From contig JACREA010000029.1 in NCBI GenBank assembly GCA_016218465.1, positions 1 to 9,091 of the forward strand: DNA of 9,091 bases. The letters run 5' to 3'. Positions 1 to 6,604 of this stretch are shown here, piece by piece. This DNA is from Nitrosomonadales bacterium (GTDB lineage: Bacteria > Pseudomonadota > Gammaproteobacteria > Burkholderiales > Gallionellaceae). A program made the translations under genes and the position numbers. Below the pieces are notes generated by a model. It did not search any database. It saw nothing but the letters and a program-made list of their open reading frames with translations, and was not told the DNA's origin. Each line of letters opens with the position of its first letter. Within the stretch, counting starts at the first letter, position 1.

Positions 1-670
1 GCTTGGCGGATGCCACGTAGGCATTGTCGGGACCGACGATCTTGTCCACCTTGGGAATAGTCGCCGTGCCATAGGCCAGCGCCGCCACGGCCTGCGCGCC
101 GCCGATGGTGAACACGCGATCCACGCCTGACAGGTGGGCCGCCGCCAGCACCAGTTGATTCTTCACGCCGTCCGGGGTCGGCACCACCATGATGAGTTCG
201 GCCACGCCCGCGACCTTGGCGGGCAGCGCGTTCATCAACACCGAAGACGGGTACGCCGCCTTGCCGCCCGGCACATACAGGCCAACTCGATCCAGCGGCG
301 TGACTTGCTGCCCGAGCAGCGTGCCGTCGGCTTCGGTATAGCTCCACGAAGTTTGTACTTGCTTGCGGTGATAATCGGTCACACGCTGCGCGGCCTGCTC
401 CAGCGCGCTCTTCTGATCGGCAGGCAGGGCGTCGAACGCCGTCTTGAGTTCGCTCTTCGGTAACTCCATAGCGGCGGCATTTTCCAGCGGCAGGCGGTCA
501 AACTTGCGCGTGTATTCGAGCACGGCTACATCACCGCGCTTGCGCACATCGGCGAGGATGGAAGCCACAGTCGCTTCCAGCTTCTCATCCGCGGTTTCCT
601 CGAAGGCGAGCAATTTGCTTAGTCGCTCATCGAAATCGGCTTGTTTGGTGGAAAGTCGGGTTGTGTTCAT
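1..670 (-). CDS. hisD: Histidinol dehydrogenase, N-terminal 223 codons (cut by left edge)
   Basis: HisD carries out the last two steps of histidine synthesis, oxidising L-histidinol to L-histidine with two NAD+ in the cytoplasm; the family is zinc-dependent. The translation from ATG at 670 matches the family throughout: RKRGDVAVLEYTRKFD near residues 48-63, the LDRVGLYVPGGKAAYPSSVL stretch, then FTIGGAQAVAALAYGTATIP and VDKIVGPDNAYVASAK just before the edge. Family members normally read GPGN in that last motif; here the third residue is Asp (codon at 26-28). The zinc and catalytic residues of the C-terminal half lie outside the window. A weak AAGG Shine-Dalgarno sits 11 bases before the ATG. 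It is the last visible gene of the murA-hisG-hisD run, separated from hisG by a 123-base repeat-bearing spacer. The identification is firm. Confidence 0.96.
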   Translation of the reverse strand, partial: MNTTRLSTKQADFDERLSKLLAFEETADEKLEATVASILADVRKRGDVAVLEYTRKFDRLPLENAAAMELPKSELKTAFDALPADQKSALEQAAQRVTDYHRKQVQTSWSYTEADGTLLGQQVTPLDRVGLYVPGGKAAYPSSVLMNALPAKVAGVAELIMVVPTPDGVKNQLVLAAAHLSGVDRVFTIGGAQAVAALAYGTATIPKVDKIVGPDNAYVASAK

Positions 671-691
671 TTTTTAGTATACCTTACGGAA

Positions 692-785
692 ACCATCCCT
701 TCCCCCTTTGACGGGGGGTTAGGGAGAGGGTGGAAAAGTTGCAGCACCTCTCCCCAAACCTCTCCCGCGAGTGGAGAGGGAGTTA
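692..785. repeat. Pyrimidine/purine-rich palindromic repeat in the hisG-hisD spacer
   Basis: Three nested pairings are visible: CCCCC (702-706) with GGGGG (713-717); GGTTAGGGAGAGGG (717-730) with CCTCTCCCCAAACC (747-760), with few mismatches; and CCTCTCC (759-765) with GGAGAGG (773-779) around a 7-base loop. Sequences of this CTCTCCC...GGGAGAGG type are common dispersed intergenic repeats in proteobacterial genomes, so I infer a repeat family rather than a hisD-specific signal. The stems are not followed by a T-run in the direction of hisG transcription, so a classical terminator is unlikely, though the RNA could weaken read-through or affect mRNA stability. Confidence 0.7.
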
Positions 786-793
786 ATCAGCAA

Positions 794-1432
794 TCATTTC
801 GCCACGGCGCGGGCAAACGCATCCAGCATCGGCTGTATCGCAGCATGTTTCAACTTGAGAGCGGCCTGGTTCACCACCAGCCGCGACGAGATGTCCGCGA
901 TGTGCTCGACCGCTTTCAAATTGTTAGCCTTGAGCGTGCCGCCGCTGCTCACAAGGTCGACGATCGCGTCCGACAACCCGACCAGCGGGGCCAGCTCCAT
1001 CGAACCATACAGCTTGATCAGGTCGACATGCACGCCTTTTGCGGCGAAGTGATCCCTGGCGGTCTGCACGTACTTGGTCGCCACGCGCAGGCGCGCACCC
1101 TGACGCACCGCGGAGTCGTAATCGAAATCGTTGCGCACCGCCACCATCATGCGGCAGCGCGCGATGTTCAGGTCCAGAGGCTGGTACAGGCCGACACCGC
1201 CGTGTTCGTTGAGCACGTCCTTGCCCGCCACGCCGAGATCCGCCGCGCCGTATTGCACATAGGTCGGCACATCGGAAGCGCGCACGATGATGAGCCGCAC
1301 ATCGGCGCGGTTGGTCGGCAGGATCAGCTTGCGCGAGGTCTCCGGATCTTCCGGCGTGGTGATGCCCGCCGCCTTCAGCAGCGGCAGGGTTTCCTCGAAG
1401 ATACGGCCTTTGGACAGTGCGATGGTGATCAT
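794..1432 (-). CDS. hisG: ATP phosphoribosyltransferase catalytic subunit, short form
   Basis: HisG catalyses the first and committed step of histidine synthesis, joining ATP and PRPP to give phosphoribosyl-ATP. The protein is 212 residues long, which is the short (HisG-S) form. It has the two periplasmic-binding-like catalytic lobes and lacks the C-terminal regulatory domain of the roughly 300-residue form. Short forms need HisZ, a histidyl-tRNA synthetase-like partner, for activity and feedback control; hisZ is not in this window. The PRPP-binding signature DAIVDLVSSGGTLKANN is intact at residues 155-171, and the N-terminus MITIALSKGRIFEET is typical. AGGAT lies 7 bases before the ATG (1440-1444). 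The gene starts 21 bases after murA ends, so cotranscription is likely. Confidence 0.97.
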   Translation of the reverse strand: MITIALSKGRIFEETLPLLKAAGITTPEDPETSRKLILPTNRADVRLIIVRASDVPTYVQYGAADLGVAGKDVLNEHGGVGLYQPLDLNIARCRMMVAVRNDFDYDSAVRQGARLRVATKYVQTARDHFAAKGVHVDLIKLYGSMELAPLVGLSDAIVDLVSSGGTLKANNLKAVEHIADISSRLVVNQAALKLKHAAIQPMLDAFARAVAK

Positions 1433-1453
1433 ATTTTTTATCCTGCGTACTTA

Positions 1454-2719
<1,266 letters not shown>

Positions 2720-2733
2720 AAATTCAGTCGCGA

Positions 2734-2803
2734 GTTGGTAGTCGTTAGTCGTTAGTTATCACTGCCTCCAACTAACGACTAGCGACTAACATCTAACGAC
2801 TAC
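2734..2803. repeat. Heptad-repeat hairpin between ibaG and murA
   Basis: The left arm (2737-2757) is built from repeated GTTAGTC units and the right arm (2770-2790) from the complementary GACTAAC units. They pair at 19 of 21 positions around a 12-base loop. A further CTAACGACTAC (2793-2803) could pair with the outer part of the left arm in a slipped register. The far end overlaps the stop codon of ibaG. The block looks like a short tandem heptamer folded back on itself, and it occupies the whole region where a murA promoter or ribosome binding site would be expected. The stem is not followed by a T-run, so I do not call it a terminator. Confidence 0.75.
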
Positions 2804-3032
2804 TTTCCCACTCTTGCGGCGTAAAGGTTTTCATCGACAACGCGTGGATTTCCTCGCGCATCCTGTCACCCAGAGTTTGGTACACCAACTGGTGGCGCTG
2901 TACGCGGCTTTTGCCGGCAAAAGCGCCGCTGACCACCACCGCCTCGAAATGACGCCCATCGCCAACCACCGATAAATGCTCGGTTGCCATGCCCTGGGCG
3001 ATGTTGTGTTGAATACTTTCCGGGGTGACCAT
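2793..3032 (-). CDS. ibaG: BolA family protein IbaG
   Basis: IbaG (YrbA) is a small BolA-family protein that, with monothiol glutaredoxins, takes part in iron-sulfur cluster handling and acid-stress responses. The predicted protein is 79 residues. It has the class II KH-like BolA fold signature: VVGDGRHFEAVVVSGAFAGK in the middle, SRVQRHQLVY, and the invariant C-terminal histidine in IHALSMKTFTPQEW (His63), the usual cluster/glutaredoxin ligand. I chose ATG at 3032 because GGAT lies 6 bases upstream (3039-3042). A GTG at 3044 would add four residues but has no Shine-Dalgarno. It sits between mlaB and murA as in E. coli, but with palindromic repeats in both flanking spacers. Confidence 0.94.
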   Translation of the reverse strand: MVTPESIQHNIAQGMATEHLSVVGDGRHFEAVVVSGAFAGKSRVQRHQLVYQTLGDRMREEIHALSMKTFTPQEWESSR

Positions 3033-3038
3033 TGATAA

Positions 3039-3042
3039 ATCC
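3039..3042 (-). promoter_or_regulatory. Ribosome binding site that decides the ibaG start
   Basis: GGAT on the minus strand lies 6 bases before the ATG at 3032. It falls within the first codons of the longer GTG-started reading and has no counterpart upstream of that GTG, which favours the shorter IbaG. Confidence 0.5.
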
Positions 3043-3068
3043 ACTGTAAATTTAAAAATACCTGAGCG

Positions 3069-3126
3069 GTAGGTGCGAATTTATTCGCATATAAGCCGTT
3101 GTCCATGCGAATAAATTCGCACCTAC
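3069..3126. repeat. Perfect long palindrome between mlaB and ibaG
   Basis: The 22-base left arm (3069-3090, beginning GTAGGTGCGAAT) and right arm (3105-3126, ending ATTCGCACCTAC) are exact reverse complements around a 14-base loop. Each arm also contains its own small hairpin, TGCGAAT and ATTCGCA separated by two bases, so the DNA could form a four-way or twin-hairpin structure. The GTGCGAAT...ATTCGCAC core resembles repeats I have seen scattered through several proteobacterial genomes; that is recognition from memory, not a search. In the direction of transcription a T-rich stretch (minus strand of 3051-3060) follows about ten bases after the stem, so attenuation between mlaB and ibaG is possible. 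Confidence 0.85.
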
Positions 3127-3159
3127 AAATATAGCCCAACACCATAAAACTATTTCCGT

Positions 3160-3176
3160 GGTTAAACAATTCAACC
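3160..3176. repeat. Small inverted repeat after mlaB
   Basis: GGTTAAA and TTCAACC flank a 3-base centre, giving a 7-pair stem with one wobble, 15 bases beyond the mlaB stop. No T-run follows on the minus strand, so a terminator role is weakly supported. It could simply cap the 3' end of a processed mla transcript. Confidence 0.3.
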
Positions 3177-3191
3177 GGGGTTGCGTCAAAA

Positions 3192-3479
3192 TCACACGGA
3201 CTGCTGGGGTAACAGATCGTCCACACCATACAGGCGCGCCAAACTGAGCAAATCATCGGGGAGTCCTGTCACGCGCAAGGTGCGCTGGCTGCGCTGGGCA
3301 ACCCTTGTCCATCCCAGCAACATGCTGACTGCCGCGGAATCAACCGCCTCAACCTGGGAGAAATCCACCAGTAAATCTTCGCTGGTCAGATGCTGCAAGC
3401 CGATTTCAAACAAGGCGGGCACGGTTGCAATGGTCAAGCGACCGCGCACCACCAGCCGGCCATCCTCGATCACAATCAC
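3192..3479 (-). CDS. mlaB: STAS-domain protein MlaB
   Basis: MlaB is the small cytoplasmic STAS-domain subunit of the Mla phospholipid transporter. It binds the ATPase MlaF and is needed for stability and activity of the MlaFEDB complex. The product is 95 residues with the STAS pattern of a beta-rich start (MIVIEDGRLVVRGRLTI), then DLLVDFSQVEAVDSAAVSML around residues 35-54. In that stretch Asp47-Ser48 take the place of the Asp-Ser/Thr loop seen in anti-sigma antagonists and MlaB. The start is GTG at 3479, overlapping the mlaC stop by four bases (GTGA), with AGGAAG 7 bases upstream inside mlaC (3487-3492). This indicates translational coupling. Sequence similarity among STAS proteins is low, so position in the operon carries much of the assignment. 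Confidence 0.9.
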   Translation of the reverse strand: MIVIEDGRLVVRGRLTIATVPALFEIGLQHLTSEDLLVDFSQVEAVDSAAVSMLLGWTRVAQRSQRTLRVTGLPDDLLSLARLYGVDDLLPQQSV

Positions 3480-4120
3480 TTCGCCTCTTCCTTGTTCAGC
3501 GCGACATTGGCGGCATTAACATTCTTGTCGGTCAGCGTTTTGATCAGTCCGTCGATACCGTTTTGCTCGATTTGCGTGGCGAATGTGCCGCGATAGCTCA
3601 TCACCATGCTGACCCCTTCTATGAATATGTCATATGCTTTCCAGCCGCTGTCCGCCTTCCTCATTTCATAATTCACCGGAATCGGCTGCGTGCCGGGCCT
3701 GGTGATAGTCGTCAGAACAGTGGCTTCAACAGCATCGGCTACCAGCTTGACAGGTTTCACTTCGACCCTTTGATCTCGATACACGCTGAAGACTTTGGTG
3801 TAGGTGCGCACCAGCATATTGCGGAACTCTCTCACCAACGCCTGCTTTTGCTCGGGTGTCGCAGTACGCCAGGGTCTGCCCACGGCCAACTGCGTCATGC
3901 GTTCAAAATCGAAATGTGGCAGCACTTTGGCATCCACCAGCGCGAGAATTTTTTTCTGGTCACCGGCCTGAATATCCTTGTCTTGCCTGATAATCGCAAT
4001 GACCTCATCCACAGTGCTCCTGATTAATACGTCAGGCGCAACCACCTCCGCCTGCGCGATACCGATCGCACACAGCCAGCCCGCAAAAATCCTGATCCTT
4101 TGCTTCATCGCCATATTCAC
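3476..4120 (-). CDS. mlaC: Periplasmic phospholipid-binding protein MlaC
   Basis: MlaC is the soluble carrier that shuttles phospholipids across the periplasm between the outer-membrane MlaA complex and inner-membrane MlaFEDB. The 214-residue product starts with a Sec signal peptide: basic MKQRIR, hydrophobic IFAGWLCAIGI, and a probable cleavage after Ala24 in AQA/EVV. The mature protein shows the family pattern DKDIQAGDQKKILALVDAKV, VLVRTYTKVF-type helices, a central domain with WKAYDIFIEGVSMV, and YRGTFATQIEQNGIDGLI near the end. GTG at 4120 is the likely start: AGGGAA lies 12 bases upstream (4133-4138), a long gap. In-frame ATGs at 4114 and 4108 also leave a functional signal peptide and cannot be excluded. 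The gene begins 20 bases after mlaD. mlaA is not seen. Confidence 0.93.
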   Translation of the reverse strand: MNMAMKQRIRIFAGWLCAIGIAQAEVVAPDVLIRSTVDEVIAIIRQDKDIQAGDQKKILALVDAKVLPHFDFERMTQLAVGRPWRTATPEQKQALVREFRNMLVRTYTKVFSVYRDQRVEVKPVKLVADAVEATVLTTITRPGTQPIPVNYEMRKADSGWKAYDIFIEGVSMVMSYRGTFATQIEQNGIDGLIKTLTDKNVNAANVALNKEEAK

Positions 4121-4140
4121 TTATTATCTGGGTTCCCTGG

Positions 4141-4605
4141 TTATTTGGCCGGTTCTTCTGCTTTGTTATAAATGAATTTGCCGATCATGTCTTCCAGCAC
4201 GATGGCGGACTGCGTCTTCTTCAGTTGTTCGCCGTTCTTCAGCATTTGATCGTCGCCGCCTGGCATCAAACCGATGTACTGTTCACCCAGCAAACCGGAA
4301 GTCAGAATATTGGCAAACGTATCCTTGGGGAATAGATAACGCTTGTCCAGGCTCATCACCACCTTTGCCTGATAGCGCTCCGTATCCAGCGTAATATCCG
4401 TTACCCGCCCCACCAGCACCCCCGCACTCTTGATCGAAGCCTTGGGTTTCAGGCCGCCGATATTCGTAAAATAGGCATGCACCTGATAAGCATCGGACAC
4501 ATTGTAGGTACCCAGGTTCCCGACCTTCATCGCCAGCATCACCAATGAGGCAATGCCCGCCACGACGAATATGCCCACCCATAAATCCAGTGTTGTACGT
4601 TCCAT
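4141..4605 (-). CDS. mlaD: MCE-domain outer-membrane lipid asymmetry protein MlaD
   Basis: MlaD is the MCE-domain subunit. It is anchored in the inner membrane by one helix, forms a hexameric ring in the periplasm and passes phospholipid between MlaC and MlaFE. The product is 154 residues. A transmembrane helix runs from about 8 to 27 (LWVGIFVVAGIASLVMLAMK). The MCE domain follows from about 38 to 116, with FTNIGGLKPKASIKSAGVLV, VGRVTDITLD and the end motif TSGLLGEQYIGLMPGG. A short C-terminal helix (VLEDMIGKFIYN) closes it. I prefer ATG at 4605 over an in-frame ATG at 4644 because AGAGGGG lies 6 bases upstream and MERTTLDLWVG is the family's usual beginning. The binding site lies in the tip of an inverted-repeat element that separates mlaD from mlaE. 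Confidence 0.95.
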   Translation of the reverse strand: MERTTLDLWVGIFVVAGIASLVMLAMKVGNLGTYNVSDAYQVHAYFTNIGGLKPKASIKSAGVLVGRVTDITLDTERYQAKVVMSLDKRYLFPKDTFANILTSGLLGEQYIGLMPGGDDQMLKNGEQLKKTQSAIVLEDMIGKFIYNKAEEPAK

Positions 4606-4610
4606 AAAGA

Positions 4611-4839
4611 GCCCCTCTAAAAATTCAGATTTTAGTTCCGGCATAACCTGAAGGTTAGCCTACACTGCAACTCCGTTGTATCCCAACTGCAGCGTTGCGT
4701 AAAAAATTTCTTGCTTACATATAAATCCATATGCGGCGCGGCAAAACGGAGTTTCAGAGCAGGGTAACCTTTAGGTTAGCCGAAACTAAAATTTTTCCCG
4801 CGCCTTGCATTTGGGCGAACTCTAAATTTTTAGAGGCAC
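4611..4839. repeat. MITE-like imperfect inverted-repeat element between mlaE and mlaD
   Basis: The left arm (4611-4677) and the right arm read in reverse (4839-4745) align over nearly their whole length. They share the end CCTCTAAAAATT, then ATTTTAGTT-CGG, TAACCT-AAGGTTA and, innermost, AACTCCGTT. The right arm carries about 31 extra bases (around 4791-4822). The loop is 67 bases (4678-4744). Each arm also holds a small palindrome, AACCTNNAGGTT, at 4645-4656 and 4766-4777. No open frame of note lies inside. Size, terminal inverted repeats and position inside an otherwise compact operon suggest a miniature transposable or other dispersed palindromic element. No target-site duplication is obvious, so the class remains open. 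Confidence 0.65.
4612..4618 (-). promoter_or_regulatory. mlaD ribosome binding site inside the repeat element tip
   Basis: AGAGGGG on the minus strand lies 6 bases before the ATG at 4605. It is part of the terminal CCCCTCTAAAAATT of the inverted-repeat element. In the folded RNA the site could pair with the other arm (its mate lies near 4831-4839), which might tune mlaD translation. Confidence 0.55.
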
Positions 4840-4846
4840 CCTTAAC

Positions 4847-5635
4847 TTAACTCCCTCTGAACATGATTGCAGTCAACACAAAATCCAGCATCAAGATTGC
4901 CAGCGATGATGTGACCACCGTGCGTGTCGTCGCGCCGGACACGCCTTCCGCAGTGGGCGGTGCATCGTAGCCTTCAAATAGCGCAATCACCGTCACCACG
5001 ATACCGAACACAAAACTTTTGATGACCCCGTTCAGTATGTCTTCACGAAAATCCACTGCCGCCTGCATTTGCGACCAGAACGATCCTTCGTCAACGCCGA
5101 TCTGCACCACGCCGACAAAGTAGCCGCCGAACACCCCCACCGCGCTGAACATCGCCGCCAGCAGCGGCATGGAAATCACACCTGCCCAGAAACGCGGCGC
5201 GACGATGCGCGCGATTGGATTCACCGCCATCATTTCCATCGCTGATATCTGTTCGGTTGCTTTCATCAATCCTATTTCCGCCGTCATTGCCGAACCGGCA
5301 CGGCTGGCGAACAGCAGCGCGGCCATTACCGGTCCCAGTTCGCGCACCAGGCTTAACGCCACCATACCGCCCAACGCCGATTCCGAGCCGTAGCGCTTGA
5401 GCGTTTCATAGCCCTGCAAACCGAGCACCATACCGACGAACAATCCCGCCACGATGATGATGATCAGCGACATCACACCAGTGGAAAACAGCTCCTTGAT
5501 GATCAGGTGAAAACGCCTGAATCCGCTGCCCGAATACAGCAAGGCCAAAAAAAAGAAGCGTGACGCCTTGCCAATACGCCACACCGCATCAATAACGCGA
5601 TGTCCGATTCCTTTGATAGCTTTATCTGCCGGCAT
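4847..5635 (-). CDS. mlaE: Phospholipid ABC transporter permease MlaE
   Basis: MlaE is the inner-membrane permease of the MlaFEDB complex, working as a dimer that carries MlaF below and the MlaD ring above. The product is 262 residues, the usual size. Hydrophobic segments stand out at about 51-73 (MSLIIIIVAGLFVGMVLGL), 100-112, 149-178, 205-222 and 243-259. The diagnostic cytoplasmic coupling region SLVRELGPVMAALLFASRAG followed by AEIGLMKATEQISAMEMMAV (about residues 95-137) is intact. The ATG lies 4 bases after the mlaF stop, with GGGAG 9 bases upstream inside mlaF, so translation is probably coupled. Downstream, mlaD is separated by a 241-base spacer, which is unusual for this operon. Confidence 0.97.
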   Translation of the reverse strand: MPADKAIKGIGHRVIDAVWRIGKASRFFFLALLYSGSGFRRFHLIIKELFSTGVMSLIIIIVAGLFVGMVLGLQGYETLKRYGSESALGGMVALSLVRELGPVMAALLFASRAGSAMTAEIGLMKATEQISAMEMMAVNPIARIVAPRFWAGVISMPLLAAMFSAVGVFGGYFVGVVQIGVDEGSFWSQMQAAVDFREDILNGVIKSFVFGIVVTVIALFEGYDAPPTAEGVSGATTRTVVTSSLAILMLDFVLTAIMFRGS

Positions 5636-5639
5636 TGCG

Positions 5640-6443
5640 TCATGCTCCCAAATTCAAGTCTTGGCGATAACTGCCGCCGGGGTAATGAAAAGGCATCGGG
5701 CCATCCATCTCACCATGCACAAACTGGTGCACAAAATCCTTTTCAGAAGCGCGAATCTCACCGGGCGTTCCTTCCGCCACGATCACACCGTTGGCCATGA
5801 AATAAACGTAGTCCACTATCTTCAGCGACTCCTGTATATCGTGCGTCACCACTATCGAGGTCGCACCCAGCGAATCGTTAAGGCGGCAAATCAAATCGCC
5901 AACCACGGTCAGCGAAATCGGGTCCAGCCCGGCAAACGGTTCGTCATACAGGATCAACATCGGGTCGAGCGCCACGGAGCGTGCCAGTGCCACACGCCGC
6001 GCCATGCCCCCGGACAGCTCCGAAGGCATCAGGTTGTGCGTACCGCGCAAACCTACCGCGTGCAGCTTCATCAACACCATGTAATGTATCAGCTCTTCGG
6101 GAAGATCGGTGTGTTCGCGCATCTGAAACGCAACGTTGTCGTACACCGACATGTCGGTAAACAACGCGCCGAACTGAAACAGCATGCCCATCTTGCGCCG
6201 CATGGCATAAAGGCCGTCCTGATCCAATTCGCTGGTCAACTGCCCATCAATCTTGACATAACCACTGGTCGGCTTGAGCACCCCGCCGATATGGCGCAGC
6301 AGCGTAGTCTTGCCGCAACCGCTCAATCCCATGATGGCAATCAACTTTCCTTTAGGGAAAGTCATGTTGATTCCCTCCAGCACAGGGCGTTTATCATAGG
6401 AAAAATTAAGGTCGCGAATTTCGACCAATGCTGGTGAAGACAA
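5640..6443 (-). CDS. mlaF: Phospholipid ABC transporter ATP-binding protein MlaF
   Basis: MlaF is the cytoplasmic ATPase that powers retrograde phospholipid transport with MlaE, MlaD and MlaB. The 267-residue protein has Walker A GLSGCGKT at 39-46, a Q-loop around LFQFGALFTD, the ABC signature LSGGMARRVALAR and Walker B with catalytic Glu in LILYDEPFAGLDP. The switch His is in IVVTHDIQES. The LSGGM form of the signature and the GALFTDMSVYDNV stretch are typical of the MlaF/Mkl branch. The start is TTG at 6443, with GGAT 7 bases upstream (6451-6454). No ATG is in frame nearby upstream, and a later TTG at 6428 lacks a binding site. It is the first gene of the minus-strand operon, with a promoter candidate about 30 bases upstream. 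Confidence 0.97.
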   Translation of the reverse strand: MSSPALVEIRDLNFSYDKRPVLEGINMTFPKGKLIAIMGLSGCGKTTLLRHIGGVLKPTSGYVKIDGQLTSELDQDGLYAMRRKMGMLFQFGALFTDMSVYDNVAFQMREHTDLPEELIHYMVLMKLHAVGLRGTHNLMPSELSGGMARRVALARSVALDPMLILYDEPFAGLDPISLTVVGDLICRLNDSLGATSIVVTHDIQESLKIVDYVYFMANGVIVAEGTPGEIRASEKDFVHQFVHGEMDGPMPFHYPGGSYRQDLNLGA

Positions 6444-6472
6444 AATTGAAATCCGAAAAATCGAGAGGGTGC

Positions 6473-6502
6473 ATTCTAAACTACTGCGCCTGCAATCCTC
6501 AA
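6473..6502 (-). promoter_or_regulatory. Sigma70-like promoter candidate for the mla operon
   Basis: On the minus strand TTGAGG (6502-6497, four of six consensus bases) and TAGAAT (6478-6473, five of six) are separated by 18 bases. Transcription would start near 6466, giving a leader of about 23 bases to the mlaF TTG that includes its GGAT binding site. An AT-rich tract (6504-6540) lies upstream and could act as an UP element for either direction. This is motif matching only. Confidence 0.45.
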
Positions 6503-6542
6503 CTAATTGACCAAAAAATATAATTAATCGTTTATTCCCCTA

Positions 6543-6571
6543 TTGAGCTTGCGTCCGCTTGCCGTTATGCT
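6543..6571 (+). promoter_or_regulatory. Sigma70-like promoter candidate for the response regulator
   Basis: TTGAGC (6543-6548) and TATGCT (6566-6571) each match four of six consensus bases and are separated by the ideal 17 bases. A start near 6578 would leave about 27 bases before the TTG start codon, including AGGA. No sigma54-type GG/GC element was seen here, so the regulator does not visibly autoactivate through RpoN. Confidence 0.4.
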
Positions 6572-6593
6572 CCGCACCTGATAGATATTGATT

Positions 6594-6597
6594 AGGA
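6594..6597 (+). promoter_or_regulatory. Ribosome binding site supporting the TTG start of the regulator
   Basis: AGGA lies 7 bases before TTG at 6605. The next in-frame candidate, ATG at 6620, has no purine-rich site at a usable distance. This favours the TTG, giving MSALSMLPTLMIVDDD. Confidence 0.6.
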
Positions 6598-6604
6598 ATG
6601 CAAG

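Noticed and set aside
794..1432. HisG as a truncated gene
   Set aside because: At 212 residues with complete catalytic motifs it is the normal short form that works with HisZ, not a broken long form.
2734..2803. CRISPR-like short repeats
   Set aside because: The repeat unit is only 7 bases, with no unique spacers and no cas genes; it is a simple heptamer hairpin.
3045..3130. Rho-independent terminator after mlaB
   Set aside because: The stem is long and perfect but the T-rich stretch is about ten bases away, and the structure fits a dispersed palindrome better.
4678..4744. A small gene or RNA in the loop of the inverted-repeat element
   Set aside because: No frame with a start and binding site, and no tRNA-like or known small-RNA fold, could be made out; only short dyads such as CATAT/ATATG are visible.
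5568..6437. A 289-codon plus-strand frame opposite mlaF
   Set aside because: MlaF has every ABC ATPase motif on the minus strand; the opposite frame is His/Gln-rich with no recognisable domain.
6444..6604. Sigma54 (-24/-12) promoter near the enhancer-binding regulator
   Set aside because: I looked for TGGCAC-N5-TTGC-type sites on both strands here and found none; only sigma70-like matches are present.
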